64,000 nucleotides of DNA from Bacteroidota bacterium (GTDB lineage: Bacteria > Bacteroidota > JABWAT01). Location of the stretch: contig JABWAT010000001.1 of NCBI GenBank assembly GCA_013360915.1, forward strand, positions 193,259 through 257,258. The letters are read 5' to 3'. Position 1 is the first letter of the stretch, and every line of letters begins with the position of its first letter. Below are positions 1-9,532 of this stretch, piece after piece. The position numbers and the translations under genes are program-made. The notes below the pieces were generated by a model. It ran no database searches and had not been told where the DNA came from. It was given only the letters and a program-made list of their open reading frames with translations.

Positions 1-477
1 GGTTGCAGAGATCGATTGAAGGTAAATCCACCCGTCAGGCCCGGCAACCCAGGGAAAAATCCTGATCAGGTAACCGGTTCCCCCCACCAAATCGGTGAAT
101 GTTTCGGTCCGGATCACCGGTTGACCCGGGGTTTGAGGACGGTCTTCAGTAAACGAAACCGGTTCGGCCCCCATCAGCGCCATATCACCGGTTCCTGTTT
201 TATAGGGACTGATGGTCAGAGAATCCGTTGTAAACTGATAAGTCCATTGACCCGGATCTGATTGAACCAAAAAGGAAATGGCCGGCAGGCCGGTCACCGC
301 ATCAATGGTTGTATAAACCGGAAATTCAGAATCGATGGATCCTGATTCAACATCGGCCTTTATAACCTTCCAGATCAGATTGAGCTTACCGGATGAGTAA
401 TCAAACCGGACTTCGGATCCACCGGAGGCAATGTGGGTCTGAAGTGAGAAAAGGGTCAGAAAAAAGAGAAAATTCAT
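1..477 (-). CDS. N-terminal part of an unidentified secreted protein (runs off the window)
   Basis: The reading frame is open from the window edge to an ATG at 475-477 (159 codons visible). It begins with a hydrophobic export signal (MNFLFFLTLFSLQTHIASGG), so the product is probably exported. The visible part is rich in beta-strand-like segments and contains the stretch GQPVIRTETFTDLVGGTGY followed by LIRIFPW. This faintly recalls the propeptides of large T9SS-secreted C25-type peptidases, but no catalytic region is in view and the family cannot be named. It lies 78 bases downstream of secA on the same strand; a -7-like box (CAAAAATA read on the plus strand, 516-523) sits in that gap, so it may have its own promoter. 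Confidence 0.6.
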   Translation of the reverse strand, partial: MNFLFFLTLFSLQTHIASGGSEVRFDYSSGKLNLIWKVIKADVESGSIDSEFPVYTTIDAVTGLPAISFLVQSDPGQWTYQFTTDSLTISPYKTGTGDMALMGAEPVSFTEDRPQTPGQPVIRTETFTDLVGGTGYLIRIFPWVAGPDGWIYLQSISAT

Positions 478-515
478 TCAGGTAAAACTACGGAAACCGT
501 CACTAAGATTTTAGG

Positions 516-523
516 CAAAAATA
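516..523 (-). promoter_or_regulatory. Candidate -7 promoter box for the secreted protein at 1-477
   Basis: Read on the minus strand the octamer is TATTTTTG, a full match to the Bacteroidota -7 pattern TAnnTTTG. It lies about 38 bases before the ATG at 477. No convincing TTTG-like -33 box is present 20 bases further upstream, so the call rests on one element. Confidence 0.3.
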
Positions 524-555
524 TTGGAACCTGAGACGGTTTTTTGTGCGCGTCA

Positions 556-3500
556 TCATCGGCCATGGCATACTTTGTACTTTTTACCGGATCCGCACGG
601 GCACGGTTCATTTCTTCCCACTTCCCGTTCAACTTTTACAGGTGCCTGAACGGGTCTTGGCGGAGGACCCGAAGGACGCTGACCCATCTGACCGGCAGGA
701 CCCGGAACATCCTGAGGAACCGGCGCTGATGACCTCTGCGGAGTTATATCCTCATGTTTGGCCACCATCTGACGGCGCAACCGTTGCTGGTTTGCACGTT
801 CCTGAGACATATCGAGCAATTGCTGAGTCGGGTAGGCCTTGAATATCAGCTGAACAGTCTGTTCAGATATCAGATCCATTAACTGGGTAAACAGGTTATA
901 TGCTTCTGCTTTGTATTCAACCAGGGGGTCACGCTGGCCATACGCTCTTAAGCCAATCCCTTCTTTCAGATCATCCATTTCGCGTAGGTGTTCTCTCCAG
1001 CGCTCATCAATAACCTGCAGGACCACTGCACGCTCGAGCATTTTCATCACTTCTGTGGTGAGAAGGGTTTCCTTTTCATCATAGAATGTATCGATGGCTT
1101 TCCATACCTTTTCGCGTATGGATTCCTCACCACCTGACACCAGTTCGTCCGGTGAAAACTGAATATTGATCAGCAGATTCCGCATCAGATCAACACTGAG
1201 TTCTTCCAGATCTCCTTCTGCACAATGAACGCTGACCATTTTGGCGGAATAGGTACGCGCCATTTCAAGAATGTCACCCTTTAACCGCTGGCCTTCCAGC
1301 GCTTCACGGCGGCGTGAATAAATAATTTCACGCTGCTGATTCATGACATCATCATATTCCAGCAACCGTTTCCGGATCGAAAAGTTGTTCTCTTCAACCC
1401 TTTTCTGTGCCCTTTCAATGGATTTTGATACCATTGAATGCTGAATGACTTCCCCTTCCTCAATCCCCATTCTGTCCATAATTGCGGCAATCCGGTCAGA
1501 ACCGAATAGGCGCATCAGGTCATCTTCAAGTGAAATGTAGAACTGGGAAGCACCAGGATCTCCCTGACGACCCGAACGTCCCCGGAGCTGGCGGTCAATC
1601 CGCCTGGATTCATGGCGCTCTGTTCCGATGATCATCAGACCACCCAGATCGCGAACCCCGTCACCCAGCTTAATATCAGTACCACGTCCTGCCATGTTGG
1701 TGGCAATGGTGACCGCACCTTTCTGTCCGGCCAGGGATACAATTTCTGCCTCGCGGGCATGTTGTTTGGCGTTCAATACGTTATGGGGAATATTTCCACG
1801 CTTAAGCGCCCGGCTAAGCATTTCGGATGCTTCAACAGATGTGGTTCCCACCAGGACAGGTCTCCCCTGTTCACGACAGGCCTGAATGTCATTGAGAATG
1901 GCATTCAGTTTTTCGCGCCGGGTTTTATAAATCAAATCCTCACGGTCATCCCTGACGATATCACGGTTGGTTGGGATTACCACCACATCCAGTTTATAGA
2001 TATCATAAAATTCACCGGCTTCAGTTTCGGCAGTCCCGGTCATCCCGGCCATCTTATTATACAGACGGAAATAGTTCTGAATGGTGATGGTCGCAAATGT
2101 CTGTGTGTCCCGTTCAACGGTCACACCTTCTTTTGCTTCGATGGCCTGATGCAATCCATCAGAATAACGGCGACCGGGAAGAATACGACCCGTAAACTCG
2201 TCTACGATCAGGATTTTCCCTTCCTGAATCACATATTCAACATCAGCCTCATAAAGTGTATAAGCTTTCAGCAGCTGGCTGACCGTATGGATACGATCGG
2301 ACCGGTCTGCATACCGCCGCTTCATATCCTCTTTCATGTTCAGTTTATCTTCAGCGGTCAGGGCATGGTTGTTTTCGATGGCTGCCATCTCGGAACCGAT
2401 ATCCGGCAGCAGAAACAGATCGGCGTCTCCGGTCTGTTTGGCCAGAAATTCACGTCCTTTTTCCGTCAGATTAATCGCGTGGTTTTTTTCCTCGATGGAG
2501 AAATACAGCTCATCATCAACCACGTGCATGTGACGGGCATTTTCACGCAGGTATTCGTTTTCAGTGTCCTGAAGAAGCTTCTTATTCCCGGTTTCAGAAA
2601 GCATTTTCAGCAGGCGCGGATTTTTGGGCATGCCCCTGTGAACACGTAGCATGGCCAGTCCCGCCTCTGAGGTGTTTCCGGCTTCGAGCGCTTTTTCTGC
2701 ATCTGACAGAAATCGTGCGGCCAATTGGGATTGAGCCTTGTAAAGCAGTTCGACCCGAGGTTTGTATTCATCATATTTCTGATCGGACTGGGCAACCGGA
2801 CCAGAAATGATCAGCGGTGTCCGGGCTTCATCGATCAGCACCGAGTCAACCTCATCGATGATCACATAATTGAAACCGCGGTGAACAATATCAGAGGCAT
2901 CAATGGCCATGTTATCGCGCAGATAGTCAAAACCAAACTCATTATTGGTTCCGTAGGTAATGTCTTTGGAATATTCCCGTTTGCGCTGCTCGGGATTCAT
3001 GTTATTAAGAATACAACCTACCGTGAGACCATGGAATTCGAACACAGGACCCATCCACTGACTGTCCCGCTGGGCCAGGTAATCGTTCACGGTTACGAGG
3101 TGTACCCCTTTTCCCGGTAAGGCATTCAGGTAAACAGGCAAGGTGCTGACAAGGGTTTTTCCCTCACCAGTCGCCATCTCGGCAATTTTTCCCTCATGAA
3201 TGACGACCCCACCAATGAGCTGAACATCATACGGAACCATATCCCAGCGCATTTTATTGCCGTTGACCGTGTACTCCAACCCAACCAGCCGTTTACAGGT
3301 TTCCTTCACAACGGCAAAAGCTTCGGGCAGCAACCGTTTCAATTCAACTTCAATGGTCTCATGAATGTCCTTTTTCAACTGATCCATTTCATCGAGCACA
3401 TCGAGTCGCTGATCGTCGGCAAGGTCTTCTTTTAACTGTAACTGAAGGGAGGTCAGACGTGTTTCCATTTCCTGAACAGCATCCTGTATCTGCTGTCTGA

Positions 3501-3645
3501 ACTGGCGTGTTTTATCCTTCAGTTCTTCATCGGTGAGAGAGCCGAGTTTTTCCCACTCAGCATTGATCGCAGCCACCATAGGCAACAGCCGCTGCAAATC
3601 CTTTTCTTTTTTACTTCCAAACAGACGGGTCAGAAATTTAAGCAT
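556..3645 (-). CDS. secA: Preprotein translocase ATPase subunit SecA
   Basis: SecA is the ATPase motor that pushes unfolded preproteins through SecYEG. The Walker A motif MATGEGKT is at residues 157-164, about 55 residues later than in E. coli SecA, because of an extra charged, helical N-terminal stretch (about residues 50-105). The DEAD-type Walker B region reads VIIDEVDSVLIDEARTP. A second long insertion follows the first nucleotide-binding lobe (about residues 290-390). Both insertions and the 1029-residue length are usual for Bacteroidota SecA. The C terminus keeps the zinc-binding SEC-C motif (PCPCGSGKKYKVCHGR), the SecB/ribosome-binding tail. It is divergent from porQ, with which it shares a 136-base promoter region. 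Many antisense frames over it are shadows. Confidence 0.98.
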   Translation of the reverse strand: MLKFLTRLFGSKKEKDLQRLLPMVAAINAEWEKLGSLTDEELKDKTRQFRQQIQDAVQEMETRLTSLQLQLKEDLADDQRLDVLDEMDQLKKDIHETIEVELKRLLPEAFAVVKETCKRLVGLEYTVNGNKMRWDMVPYDVQLIGGVVIHEGKIAEMATGEGKTLVSTLPVYLNALPGKGVHLVTVNDYLAQRDSQWMGPVFEFHGLTVGCILNNMNPEQRKREYSKDITYGTNNEFGFDYLRDNMAIDASDIVHRGFNYVIIDEVDSVLIDEARTPLIISGPVAQSDQKYDEYKPRVELLYKAQSQLAARFLSDAEKALEAGNTSEAGLAMLRVHRGMPKNPRLLKMLSETGNKKLLQDTENEYLRENARHMHVVDDELYFSIEEKNHAINLTEKGREFLAKQTGDADLFLLPDIGSEMAAIENNHALTAEDKLNMKEDMKRRYADRSDRIHTVSQLLKAYTLYEADVEYVIQEGKILIVDEFTGRILPGRRYSDGLHQAIEAKEGVTVERDTQTFATITIQNYFRLYNKMAGMTGTAETEAGEFYDIYKLDVVVIPTNRDIVRDDREDLIYKTRREKLNAILNDIQACREQGRPVLVGTTSVEASEMLSRALKRGNIPHNVLNAKQHAREAEIVSLAGQKGAVTIATNMAGRGTDIKLGDGVRDLGGLMIIGTERHESRRIDRQLRGRSGRQGDPGASQFYISLEDDLMRLFGSDRIAAIMDRMGIEEGEVIQHSMVSKSIERAQKRVEENNFSIRKRLLEYDDVMNQQREIIYSRRREALEGQRLKGDILEMARTYSAKMVSVHCAEGDLEELSVDLMRNLLINIQFSPDELVSGGEESIREKVWKAIDTFYDEKETLLTTEVMKMLERAVVLQVIDERWREHLREMDDLKEGIGLRAYGQRDPLVEYKAEAYNLFTQLMDLISEQTVQLIFKAYPTQQLLDMSQERANQQRLRRQMVAKHEDITPQRSSAPVPQDVPGPAGQMGQRPSGPPPRPVQAPVKVEREVGRNEPCPCGSGKKYKVCHGR

Positions 3646-3672
3646 GGGGGCACTTTTCCTGTAAATAGCTGA

Positions 3673-3704
3673 TAAAGATAACTTTCGGGAGAAATTGATT
3701 CAAT
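3673..3704 (-). promoter_or_regulatory. Candidate secA promoter
   Basis: On the minus strand an ATTG box (3701-3704) is followed after exactly 20 bases by TATCTTTA (3673-3680). This resembles the Bacteroidota -33/-7 pattern and would start transcription about 22 bases before the secA ATG. Confidence 0.45.
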
Positions 3705-3744
3705 TTTACAGACGATTCAGCACTGGCCAGGGGGTGGTTTTTGA

Positions 3745-3776
3745 CTTGTTTCACCACTTATTCAAGGGTAACTTTA
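3745..3776 (+). promoter_or_regulatory. Candidate porQ promoter, possibly giving a leaderless mRNA
   Basis: CTTG (3745-3748), then 20 bases, then TAACTTTA (3769-3776). Only five bases separate the -7-like box from the porQ ATG at 3782, so the predicted transcription start falls at or beside the start codon. Confidence 0.4.
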
Positions 3777-3781
3777 CTTTT

Positions 3782-4738
3782 ATGAACCAGATAAAGACAA
3801 CATTACTCCTGCTTCTGATTGTTCCCCTCTGCAGTTATGGGCAGACAACCTGGCGCTTTTTAAATCTCCCCGCAACTCCATTGCAGGCCGCAGCCAGCGG
3901 ACATGCCTCGGTTTTGTCGGGTGAGGAAGATGCTTTTCTTTCGAATCCGGCCTTTGCCCCAACATTGCGATCCGGAACACTGACCACCAGTTACACCCGT
4001 TACGTTGCTGATATTGACATGGGTGCACTCACCTATTCGGCAGAGCTTCCCTTCGCCGGAATGGTCGGATTCTCTGTTCACTACATCAACTATGGCTCCA
4101 TGCCTGAGACCGATGAATCGGGAAATAAAACCGGTACGTTTTCTGCTTCTGATCTGGTGGCAGGTGTAACAGGCGGGTATTCAATCGCAGACACATTATC
4201 CATCGGGGTATCGGTCAAATTCGTCAGCAGTTACATCGGAGTTTATAACAGTTCCGGTATGGTGACCGATGCGGGAATTTATCACCAATGGAACCAGTTG
4301 GGTTTATTTACCGGTTTGATCTTACGGAATGCAGGATACCAATTTGATGGCTACAGCAAGCGGGAAAAGCTTCCCACAACCCTGAACCTTCAGGTTGGCA
4401 AATCGCTGAAATACCTTCCGGTCACACTGGGTCTTGAACTGAATGACATTGGCCAGGTTGAAGAGGATGACTTTAAAATCATCAACCTGTTAATTGTATC
4501 TGGGAAAATTTCGTTGTCACCGACCCTGACTGTTTATGCTTCCTCGCATCTTGGACGGAGAGAGGAATTAAAAACCAGTGGCGGATTCGATTTATCCGGC
4601 ATTAATTTCGGTGCCTCATTGGCCGCCAAGGCATTCAGTATGCAGTACAGTTATGCCAATCTGGGGCTCTTTGAGGGTGTTCACAGGTTCGGTGTTTCCT
4701 TCAATCTGGAATCCATTACCGGACAGGTCAGAGACTGA
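3782..4738 (+). CDS. porQ: Type IX secretion system protein PorQ
   Basis: A 318-residue outer-membrane barrel of the PorV/PorQ family. A signal peptide (MNQIKTTLLLLLIVPLCSYGQ) is followed by the PorQ-like start FLNLPATPLQAAASGHAS and the stretch INYGSMPETDESGNKTGTF plus SASD, typical of PorQ. In known T9SS organisms PorQ belongs to the cell-surface attachment complex with PorU, PorV and PorZ, which cleaves and anchors cargo carrying C-terminal sorting domains. The ATG at 3782 was chosen because the signal peptide starts there; an in-frame extension to 3695 would cover the promoter-like sequence and put 29 residues before the signal peptide. The 3' end overlaps the convergent cyclo-ligase gene by 11 bases. 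Cargo with sorting domains is encoded elsewhere in the window. Confidence 0.82.
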   Translation: MNQIKTTLLLLLIVPLCSYGQTTWRFLNLPATPLQAAASGHASVLSGEEDAFLSNPAFAPTLRSGTLTTSYTRYVADIDMGALTYSAELPFAGMVGFSVHYINYGSMPETDESGNKTGTFSASDLVAGVTGGYSIADTLSIGVSVKFVSSYIGVYNSSGMVTDAGIYHQWNQLGLFTGLILRNAGYQFDGYSKREKLPTTLNLQVGKSLKYLPVTLGLELNDIGQVEEDDFKIINLLIVSGKISLSPTLTVYASSHLGRREELKTSGGFDLSGINFGASLAAKAFSMQYSYANLGLFEGVHRFGVSFNLESITGQVRD

Positions 4739-5318
4739 GTTTTTTCCGCCCGGTTTCCATCACCTTTTCATCGGTGATCAGAACATCGACAGGTACATCC
4801 CATGGGTCGGCAGGGACAGAACTGATGACCTGAAATTGAAAAGCCAGACCTGCTTTAAGTGACTGTTTCCCCGACTGACTCAGAAAACCGTCATAGTACC
4901 CTTTTCCATACCCGATCCGGTAGCCCGAATCATCCCAAACCACTCCCGGAACCAGAATTACAGAAAATGCCGGCAAATCCGATTGCACCAGTTCCTGTTT
5001 TGGCTGAATGAGACCCCATGGGTGGGAATCATCCAGGTCGGTCAGGTCGCCAACGGGAGCCATTGCCATTCTTCTGCTTCTGGTGACCACCGGACACCAC
5101 ACCGGCCTCTTCTTTCGGAGCAAAGCAATGAGAACAGGCAGTGTGTTTACTTCGTTTTTGGAGGGCATTCCAATAAACATACAAACCGGTCCCTGATCTT
5201 TTTCAAGAATGGGCATCAGCCGGTTAGTGATTTTCTCCGAGCGGGTCAGAACGTCGGCCGGAGACATGGCCTGCCGTCTTTCCAGAAACTGTTGTCTGAG
5301 AATGGATTTGGTTTGCAT
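4728..5318 (-). CDS. 5-formyltetrahydrofolate cyclo-ligase
   Basis: Converts 5-formyl-THF plus ATP to 5,10-methenyl-THF, recycling a stored folate form into one-carbon metabolism. The 196-residue length fits the family. The N terminus (KSILRQQFLERRQAMSP) and the signature loop GYGKGYYDGFLS, which binds ATP phosphate, are both typical. It follows frr on the minus strand, but a strong intrinsic terminator lies between them and its U-tract ends at the base next to this gene's ATG (5316-5318). No Shine-Dalgarno sequence precedes the start, so expression probably depends on read-through or a promoter not recognised here. Confidence 0.93.
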   Translation of the reverse strand: MQTKSILRQQFLERRQAMSPADVLTRSEKITNRLMPILEKDQGPVCMFIGMPSKNEVNTLPVLIALLRKKRPVWCPVVTRSRRMAMAPVGDLTDLDDSHPWGLIQPKQELVQSDLPAFSVILVPGVVWDDSGYRIGYGKGYYDGFLSQSGKQSLKAGLAFQFQVISSVPADPWDVPVDVLITDEKVMETGRKKLSL

Positions 5319-5349
5319 AAAAAAAAAAAACCGGACTCAGGTCCGGTTT
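5319..5349 (-). terminator. Intrinsic terminator after frr
   Basis: On the minus strand AAACCGGAC and GTCCGGTTT form a 9-bp stem with a CTGA tetraloop, followed directly by at least nine more T residues (a run of 12 A on the plus strand, 5319-5330). This is a textbook rho-independent terminator closing the pyrH-frr unit. Confidence 0.93.
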
Positions 5350-5383
5350 GCTTGAAATTCCTGCAGTCCGTGGACCGGCCTGA

Positions 5384-5941
5384 TCAGACTTCGAAAATTT
5401 CCTTTTCTTTATGAGCCACGTGTCCATCAATTTCCTTGATGAACCGATCGGTCACCTTCTGGACTTCTTCTTCAGCATCCCGCAGATCATCTTCAGAAAT
5501 GGACTTGTCTTTCTCCAGTTTCTTCAACTTCTCATTCGAATCCCGTCGAATGTTGCGGACTGCAATTTTTGCTTCCTCGCCATACTTTTTAACCAGCTTT
5601 GCCAGTTCCTTCCGACGTTCTTCATTCAGGGGAGGAATCGGTAATCTGATCAGAATACCATCATTGGATGGATTCAAACCAAGATTGGCTTCCCGGATGG
5701 CCTTTTCGATGGTACCAAGCATGCCTTTATCCCAAGGCTGAAGGGTGATCATGCGGGCATCGGGCACATTCACCGTGGCAACCTGATTGATCGGCATGTG
5801 AGTGCCGTAATACTCAATTTTGACATTGTCCAGCAGAGAGGCATTTGCGCGTCCGGTCCGGACTGAATTAAACTCATGCAGAAGGGCTTCTATGCTTTTG
5901 TGCATCCGCTCTTCTGTTTCCTTTATCACCGCTTTGTACAT
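5384..5941 (-). CDS. frr: Ribosome recycling factor
   Basis: With EF-G, RRF splits the post-termination 70S ribosome. The 185-residue length is exactly typical. Conserved family stretches are visible: EFNSVRTGRANASLLDNVKI near the N terminus, VPDARMITLQPWDKGML in the middle, and PPLNEERRKELAKLVKKYGE with VRNIRRDSNEKLKKLEKDK toward the C terminus. It lies 17 bases after pyrH and before a strong terminator, so pyrH-frr appears to be the end of the ribosomal-protein block. Confidence 0.98.
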   Translation of the reverse strand: MYKAVIKETEERMHKSIEALLHEFNSVRTGRANASLLDNVKIEYYGTHMPINQVATVNVPDARMITLQPWDKGMLGTIEKAIREANLGLNPSNDGILIRLPIPPLNEERRKELAKLVKKYGEEAKIAVRNIRRDSNEKLKKLEKDKSISEDDLRDAEEEVQKVTDRFIKEIDGHVAHKEKEIFEV

Positions 5942-5958
5942 ACTGTTAACCTGTAATG

Positions 5959-6717
<759 letters not shown>

Positions 6718-7590
6718 TCAGAGTGATTCACCAATCAGGAATCTGACGAATCGTTTGATCGTCACCGGTGACCCGGTGGCTTTCGACGTTTCTTCAACGA
6801 TGGTCTTGATGGTTTTGGACGGATCCTTTACGAATTTCTGTTCAACGAGAACATTGTCCTCATAGAATTTCTCAAGTTTACCAACAGCAATCCGTTCAAT
6901 GACTGCTTCTGGTTTCTTTTCGTTCCGGGCCTGAGTTTTATAAATCTCGAGCTCTGAATTGATCTTATCCGTATTGACCAGATCGCGGGTGAGAACCATG
7001 GGATTGGCCGCTGCAACCTGCATGGCAATGTCTTTTCCAAGATCGGCAATGCGGGAATCGGAACCAGCTGTTTCAAGCACAACCAGAACCCCAAGCCGGG
7101 AACCCGGGTGAATATAATCGATAACCTGACCAGCAGGCGCCGCAGCAGCTGCCAGACGTCTGACTTCGATCTTCTCGCCGGTTTTTCCGGTCAGTTCGGT
7201 TACATAGTCACGGATGGACTGTCCGTTGGTAAAGGGTGCTTTTTTATCCAGCAGCTGATCCAGGGTTTGTGAACCCGATTCAAGAGCAAAGACAGCAACC
7301 TGTTCTGCAAATCCGGAAAACGTTTCATTACGAGCCACAAAATCGGTTTCGCAATTCACTTCAACCAGAATGGCCGACTTTTTATCAGCGGATACCTTCG
7401 CAAGGACCAACCCTTCTTTCGCTTCACGGTCGGCACGTTTGGCGGCCACAGCAGCACCCTTCTTACGAAGGATTTCAACTGCTTTCTCAAGATCACCATT
7501 GGCTTCGCCAAGGGCCTTTTTACAATCCATCATTCCGGCACCCGTTTTTTCGCGGAGTACCTGAACATCTTTGGCAGTGATTTCAGCCAT
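6718..7590 (-). CDS. tsf: Elongation factor Ts
   Basis: The guanine-nucleotide exchange factor for EF-Tu; 290 residues from the ATG at 7588-7590. The start is fixed by the family N terminus MAEITAKDVQVLREKTGAG followed by MMDCKKAL, the EF-Tu-binding segment; an upstream in-frame extension to 7668 would run into rpsB and has no family support. VNCETDFVARN and the coiled-coil core GSRLGVLVVLET are also present. It lies 13 bases after rpsB and is followed at once by an intrinsic terminator, so rpsB-tsf would be transcribed more strongly than pyrH-frr. Confidence 0.97.
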   Translation of the reverse strand: MAEITAKDVQVLREKTGAGMMDCKKALGEANGDLEKAVEILRKKGAAVAAKRADREAKEGLVLAKVSADKKSAILVEVNCETDFVARNETFSGFAEQVAVFALESGSQTLDQLLDKKAPFTNGQSIRDYVTELTGKTGEKIEVRRLAAAAAPAGQVIDYIHPGSRLGVLVVLETAGSDSRIADLGKDIAMQVAAANPMVLTRDLVNTDKINSELEIYKTQARNEKKPEAVIERIAVGKLEKFYEDNVLVEQKFVKDPSKTIKTIVEETSKATGSPVTIKRFVRFLIGESL

Positions 7591-7603
7591 ACAAATTCCT
7601 CTA

Positions 7604-8356
7604 TTAAGCTTCGGTGGAAGAACTTGCGGCAGCAGATTCTTCCTGTTCTTCTGTTTCGGATACAGCATTGGTGGTCATGCTGGAACCTTCAATAATTGCT
7701 TCGGCAATGGTTTTGGTGATAATCTCGATTGAACCGAGCGCATCATCATTGGCCGGAATACCGAAATCGACGGCATCAGGGTCGCAATTGGTATCAAGGA
7801 AGGCGAAAACCGGAATACCAAGTTTCTGAGCTTCTGATACAGCAATCGATTCACGATTAATATCTACCACAAAAATGGCACCTGGCAACCGGTTAATGGC
7901 AGCAACCCCGGCAAGAACCTTTACCAGCTTTTCTTTTTCGCGGGTAAGCATGAGGCGTTCTTTTTTAATGAACTTCTCAAAAGTTCCATCCGATTCCATT
8001 TTTTCAATTTGCTGCAGACGTTTAACCGATTTCCGGATGGTGACGAAATTGGTGAGCATTCCACCCAGCCACCGTTCGGTCACATACGGCTGACCAGCCC
8101 TTGTAGCTTCCCGGCCGAGGACTTCCCGTGCCTGGGGTTTGGTTCCGACAAACAAGATCTTCTTCCCTTCCGAGGCAATCTTTGCAATTTCCTGCGCAGA
8201 TTCCATCAGGAGCGTTTGAGTCTTTTTCAGGTCAATCAGGTGGATACCGTTACGTTCCATCAGAATGTACGGCTTCATCTTTGGGTTCCACCGGCGGGTA
8301 AGATGTCCGAAATGGACACCAGCTTCAAGGAGGCTTTTTAATTCAGGTGCTTGCAT
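7604..8356 (-). CDS. rpsB: 30S ribosomal protein S2
   Basis: S2 binds the 30S head-body junction. The 250-residue protein starts with [20 protein letters not shown] and contains [38 protein letters not shown] and [19 protein letters not shown], all standard S2 blocks. The C terminus carries an acidic, Ser/Ala-rich tail ([15 protein letters not shown]). It precedes tsf in the usual order. The 103-base gap to rpsI contains a 14-base palindrome (8403-8416) that could belong to an S2 autoregulatory leader, but this was not matched to a known motif. Confidence 0.98.
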   Translation of the reverse strand: MQAPELKSLLEAGVHFGHLTRRWNPKMKPYILMERNGIHLIDLKKTQTLLMESAQEIAKIASEGKKILFVGTKPQAREVLGREATRAGQPYVTERWLGGMLTNFVTIRKSVKRLQQIEKMESDGTFEKFIKKERLMLTREKEKLVKVLAGVAAINRLPGAIFVVDINRESIAVSEAQKLGIPVFAFLDTNCDPDAVDFGIPANDDALGSIEIITKTIAEAIIEGSSMTTNAVSETEEQEESAAASSSTEA

Positions 8357-8459
8357 GTTTATTTCCCTTTTTCCTCTACTGGCAGGTATTCCCGGACCGG
8401 CATCAGTTTAAACTGACAGGGTGATCCGGCCAACCAGTATGTGTCGTTGAAAATTGTTG

Positions 8460-8849
8460 TTAACGTTTCGAGAACTGGAACCGTTTTCTGGCTTTCGGAC
8501 GTCCTGGTTTCTTCCGCTCAACCATACGGGAATCGCGGGTGAGAAGACCTTCACGTTTCAATGGTTCGCGCACACCTTCTTCTGCGAGAAGCAGGCAACG
8601 GGCGATTCCGAGGCTGACTGCACCGGCCTGACCGGTAAGTCCTCCACCGTGAACGTTCACCATGACATCATATTTTCCATCGAGTTGGGTGGTTGCCAGC
8701 GGTTTTACGGCTGCCATCCGCAGAATATCGGTGGGAAAGTAATCGTTAAACTCACGTTTGTTAACCATTACTTTACCGGATCCTGCTACAATTCTTACAC
8801 GGGCGACTGCTGTTTTGCGACGGCCCACGGCATTAAATACTTGACTCAT
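8460..8849 (-). CDS. rpsI: 30S ribosomal protein S9
   Basis: The 129-residue protein starts with VFNAVGRRKTAVARVRIVAG and ends with RPKARKRFQFSKR, the conserved basic tail whose last residues reach the P-site tRNA. The central block VHGGGLTGQAGAVSLGIARCL is also diagnostic. It lies nine bases after rplM, the near-universal rplM-rpsI pair. Confidence 0.98.
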   Translation of the reverse strand: MSQVFNAVGRRKTAVARVRIVAGSGKVMVNKREFNDYFPTDILRMAAVKPLATTQLDGKYDVMVNVHGGGLTGQAGAVSLGIARCLLLAEEGVREPLKREGLLTRDSRMVERKKPGRPKARKRFQFSKR

Positions 8850-8858
8850 TTCCTCTCC

Positions 8859-9308
8859 TTAGTCCTTAAAGGTGTAAGGTTGGGGTTGCTGTGCTGCATG
8901 TTCATGTTCTGATCCGCGGAAAACCTTGACCTTCTTAAGCATCTGACGGCCAAGTGTGTTCTTCGGAAGCATGCCCTTTACAGCATTGGAAATGATAAAT
9001 TCAGGTTTTGAAATCTTCAATTCCTTGAATTTGCGGTGTTTTCCACCACCCGGATAGCCAGAATAGGAAAAATATTCCTTTTGCTCGGCTTTGTTACCGG
9101 TTACCATGATTTTGTCGGCATTGATAATGACGACATAATCACCGGTATCGACGTGCGGTGTGTACTGAGGCTTATGTTTGCCTCTGACCAGGTGGGCGAT
9201 TTCGGAAGCCAGTCGTCCGAGGACTTTGCCTTCTGCATCGATCAACCACCATTTTGCCTCTACTTCCCCGGGTTTTGCACTCCAGGTCTTGAAGCTGTTG
9301 TGATCCAC
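8859..9308 (-). CDS. rplM: 50S ribosomal protein L13
   Basis: The 149-residue protein is an early-assembly 50S component. Diagnostic stretches are [39 protein letters not shown] and the C-terminal block [20 protein letters not shown]. It is first in the rplM-rpsI-rpsB-tsf series and has a very clear promoter about 47 bases upstream. Confidence 0.98.
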   Translation of the reverse strand: MDHNSFKTWSAKPGEVEAKWWLIDAEGKVLGRLASEIAHLVRGKHKPQYTPHVDTGDYVVIINADKIMVTGNKAEQKEYFSYSGYPGGGKHRKFKELKISKPEFIISNAVKGMLPKNTLGRQMLKKVKVFRGSEHEHAAQQPQPYTFKD

Positions 9309-9354
9309 TGATTGTGCTCCTATTTATCGTTTTTCTTGTTGTCGGAAAAGCCTG

Positions 9355-9386
9355 CAAATATAAGGGATGGGGTCCGGGTAGTCAAA
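9355..9386 (-). promoter_or_regulatory. Strong promoter of the rplM-rpsI block
   Basis: On the minus strand TTTG (9383-9386), a 20-base gap and TATATTTG (9355-9362) match the Bacteroidota -33/-7 pattern perfectly. The same bases also read as a classical TTGACT, 17 bases, TATATT promoter. The predicted leader is about 40 bases. Confidence 0.8.
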
Positions 9387-9479
9387 CAGGAATGTTTCAA
9401 AATCATGACCCACCACAGAACCCGTTTGTTTTCGGTTTCCTGCATGGAAAAACAGACCGGAAATGGATAAATTGTGCCA

Positions 9480-9498
9480 CCGGATCGATCTGATCCGG
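9480..9498 (+). other. Small hairpin before the AlaC-type aminotransferase gene
   Basis: CCGGATC and GATCCGG form a perfect 7-bp stem with the loop GATCT, 34 bases upstream of the ATG. No U-tract follows, so it is not a terminator; it could be an operator or leader structure. Confidence 0.3.
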
Positions 9499-9532
9499 AT
9501 CCACTATTCTTTCATCTCCCGTTGGAGTGAAT

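Noticed and set aside
494-545. AAACCGTC...GACGGTTT inverted repeat followed by Ts on the plus strand
   Set aside because: The loop is over 30 bases and no plus-strand gene ends there; it would not terminate secA, which runs the other way.
1612-2649. 345-residue plus-strand frame antisense to secA
   Set aside because: It lies wholly within a certain secA gene, lacks any domain, and its composition is that of a mirrored coding strand.
8403-8416. Palindrome before rpsB as an S2 autoregulatory leader
   Set aside because: A 14-base palindrome without a loop is too little evidence for a named r-protein leader.
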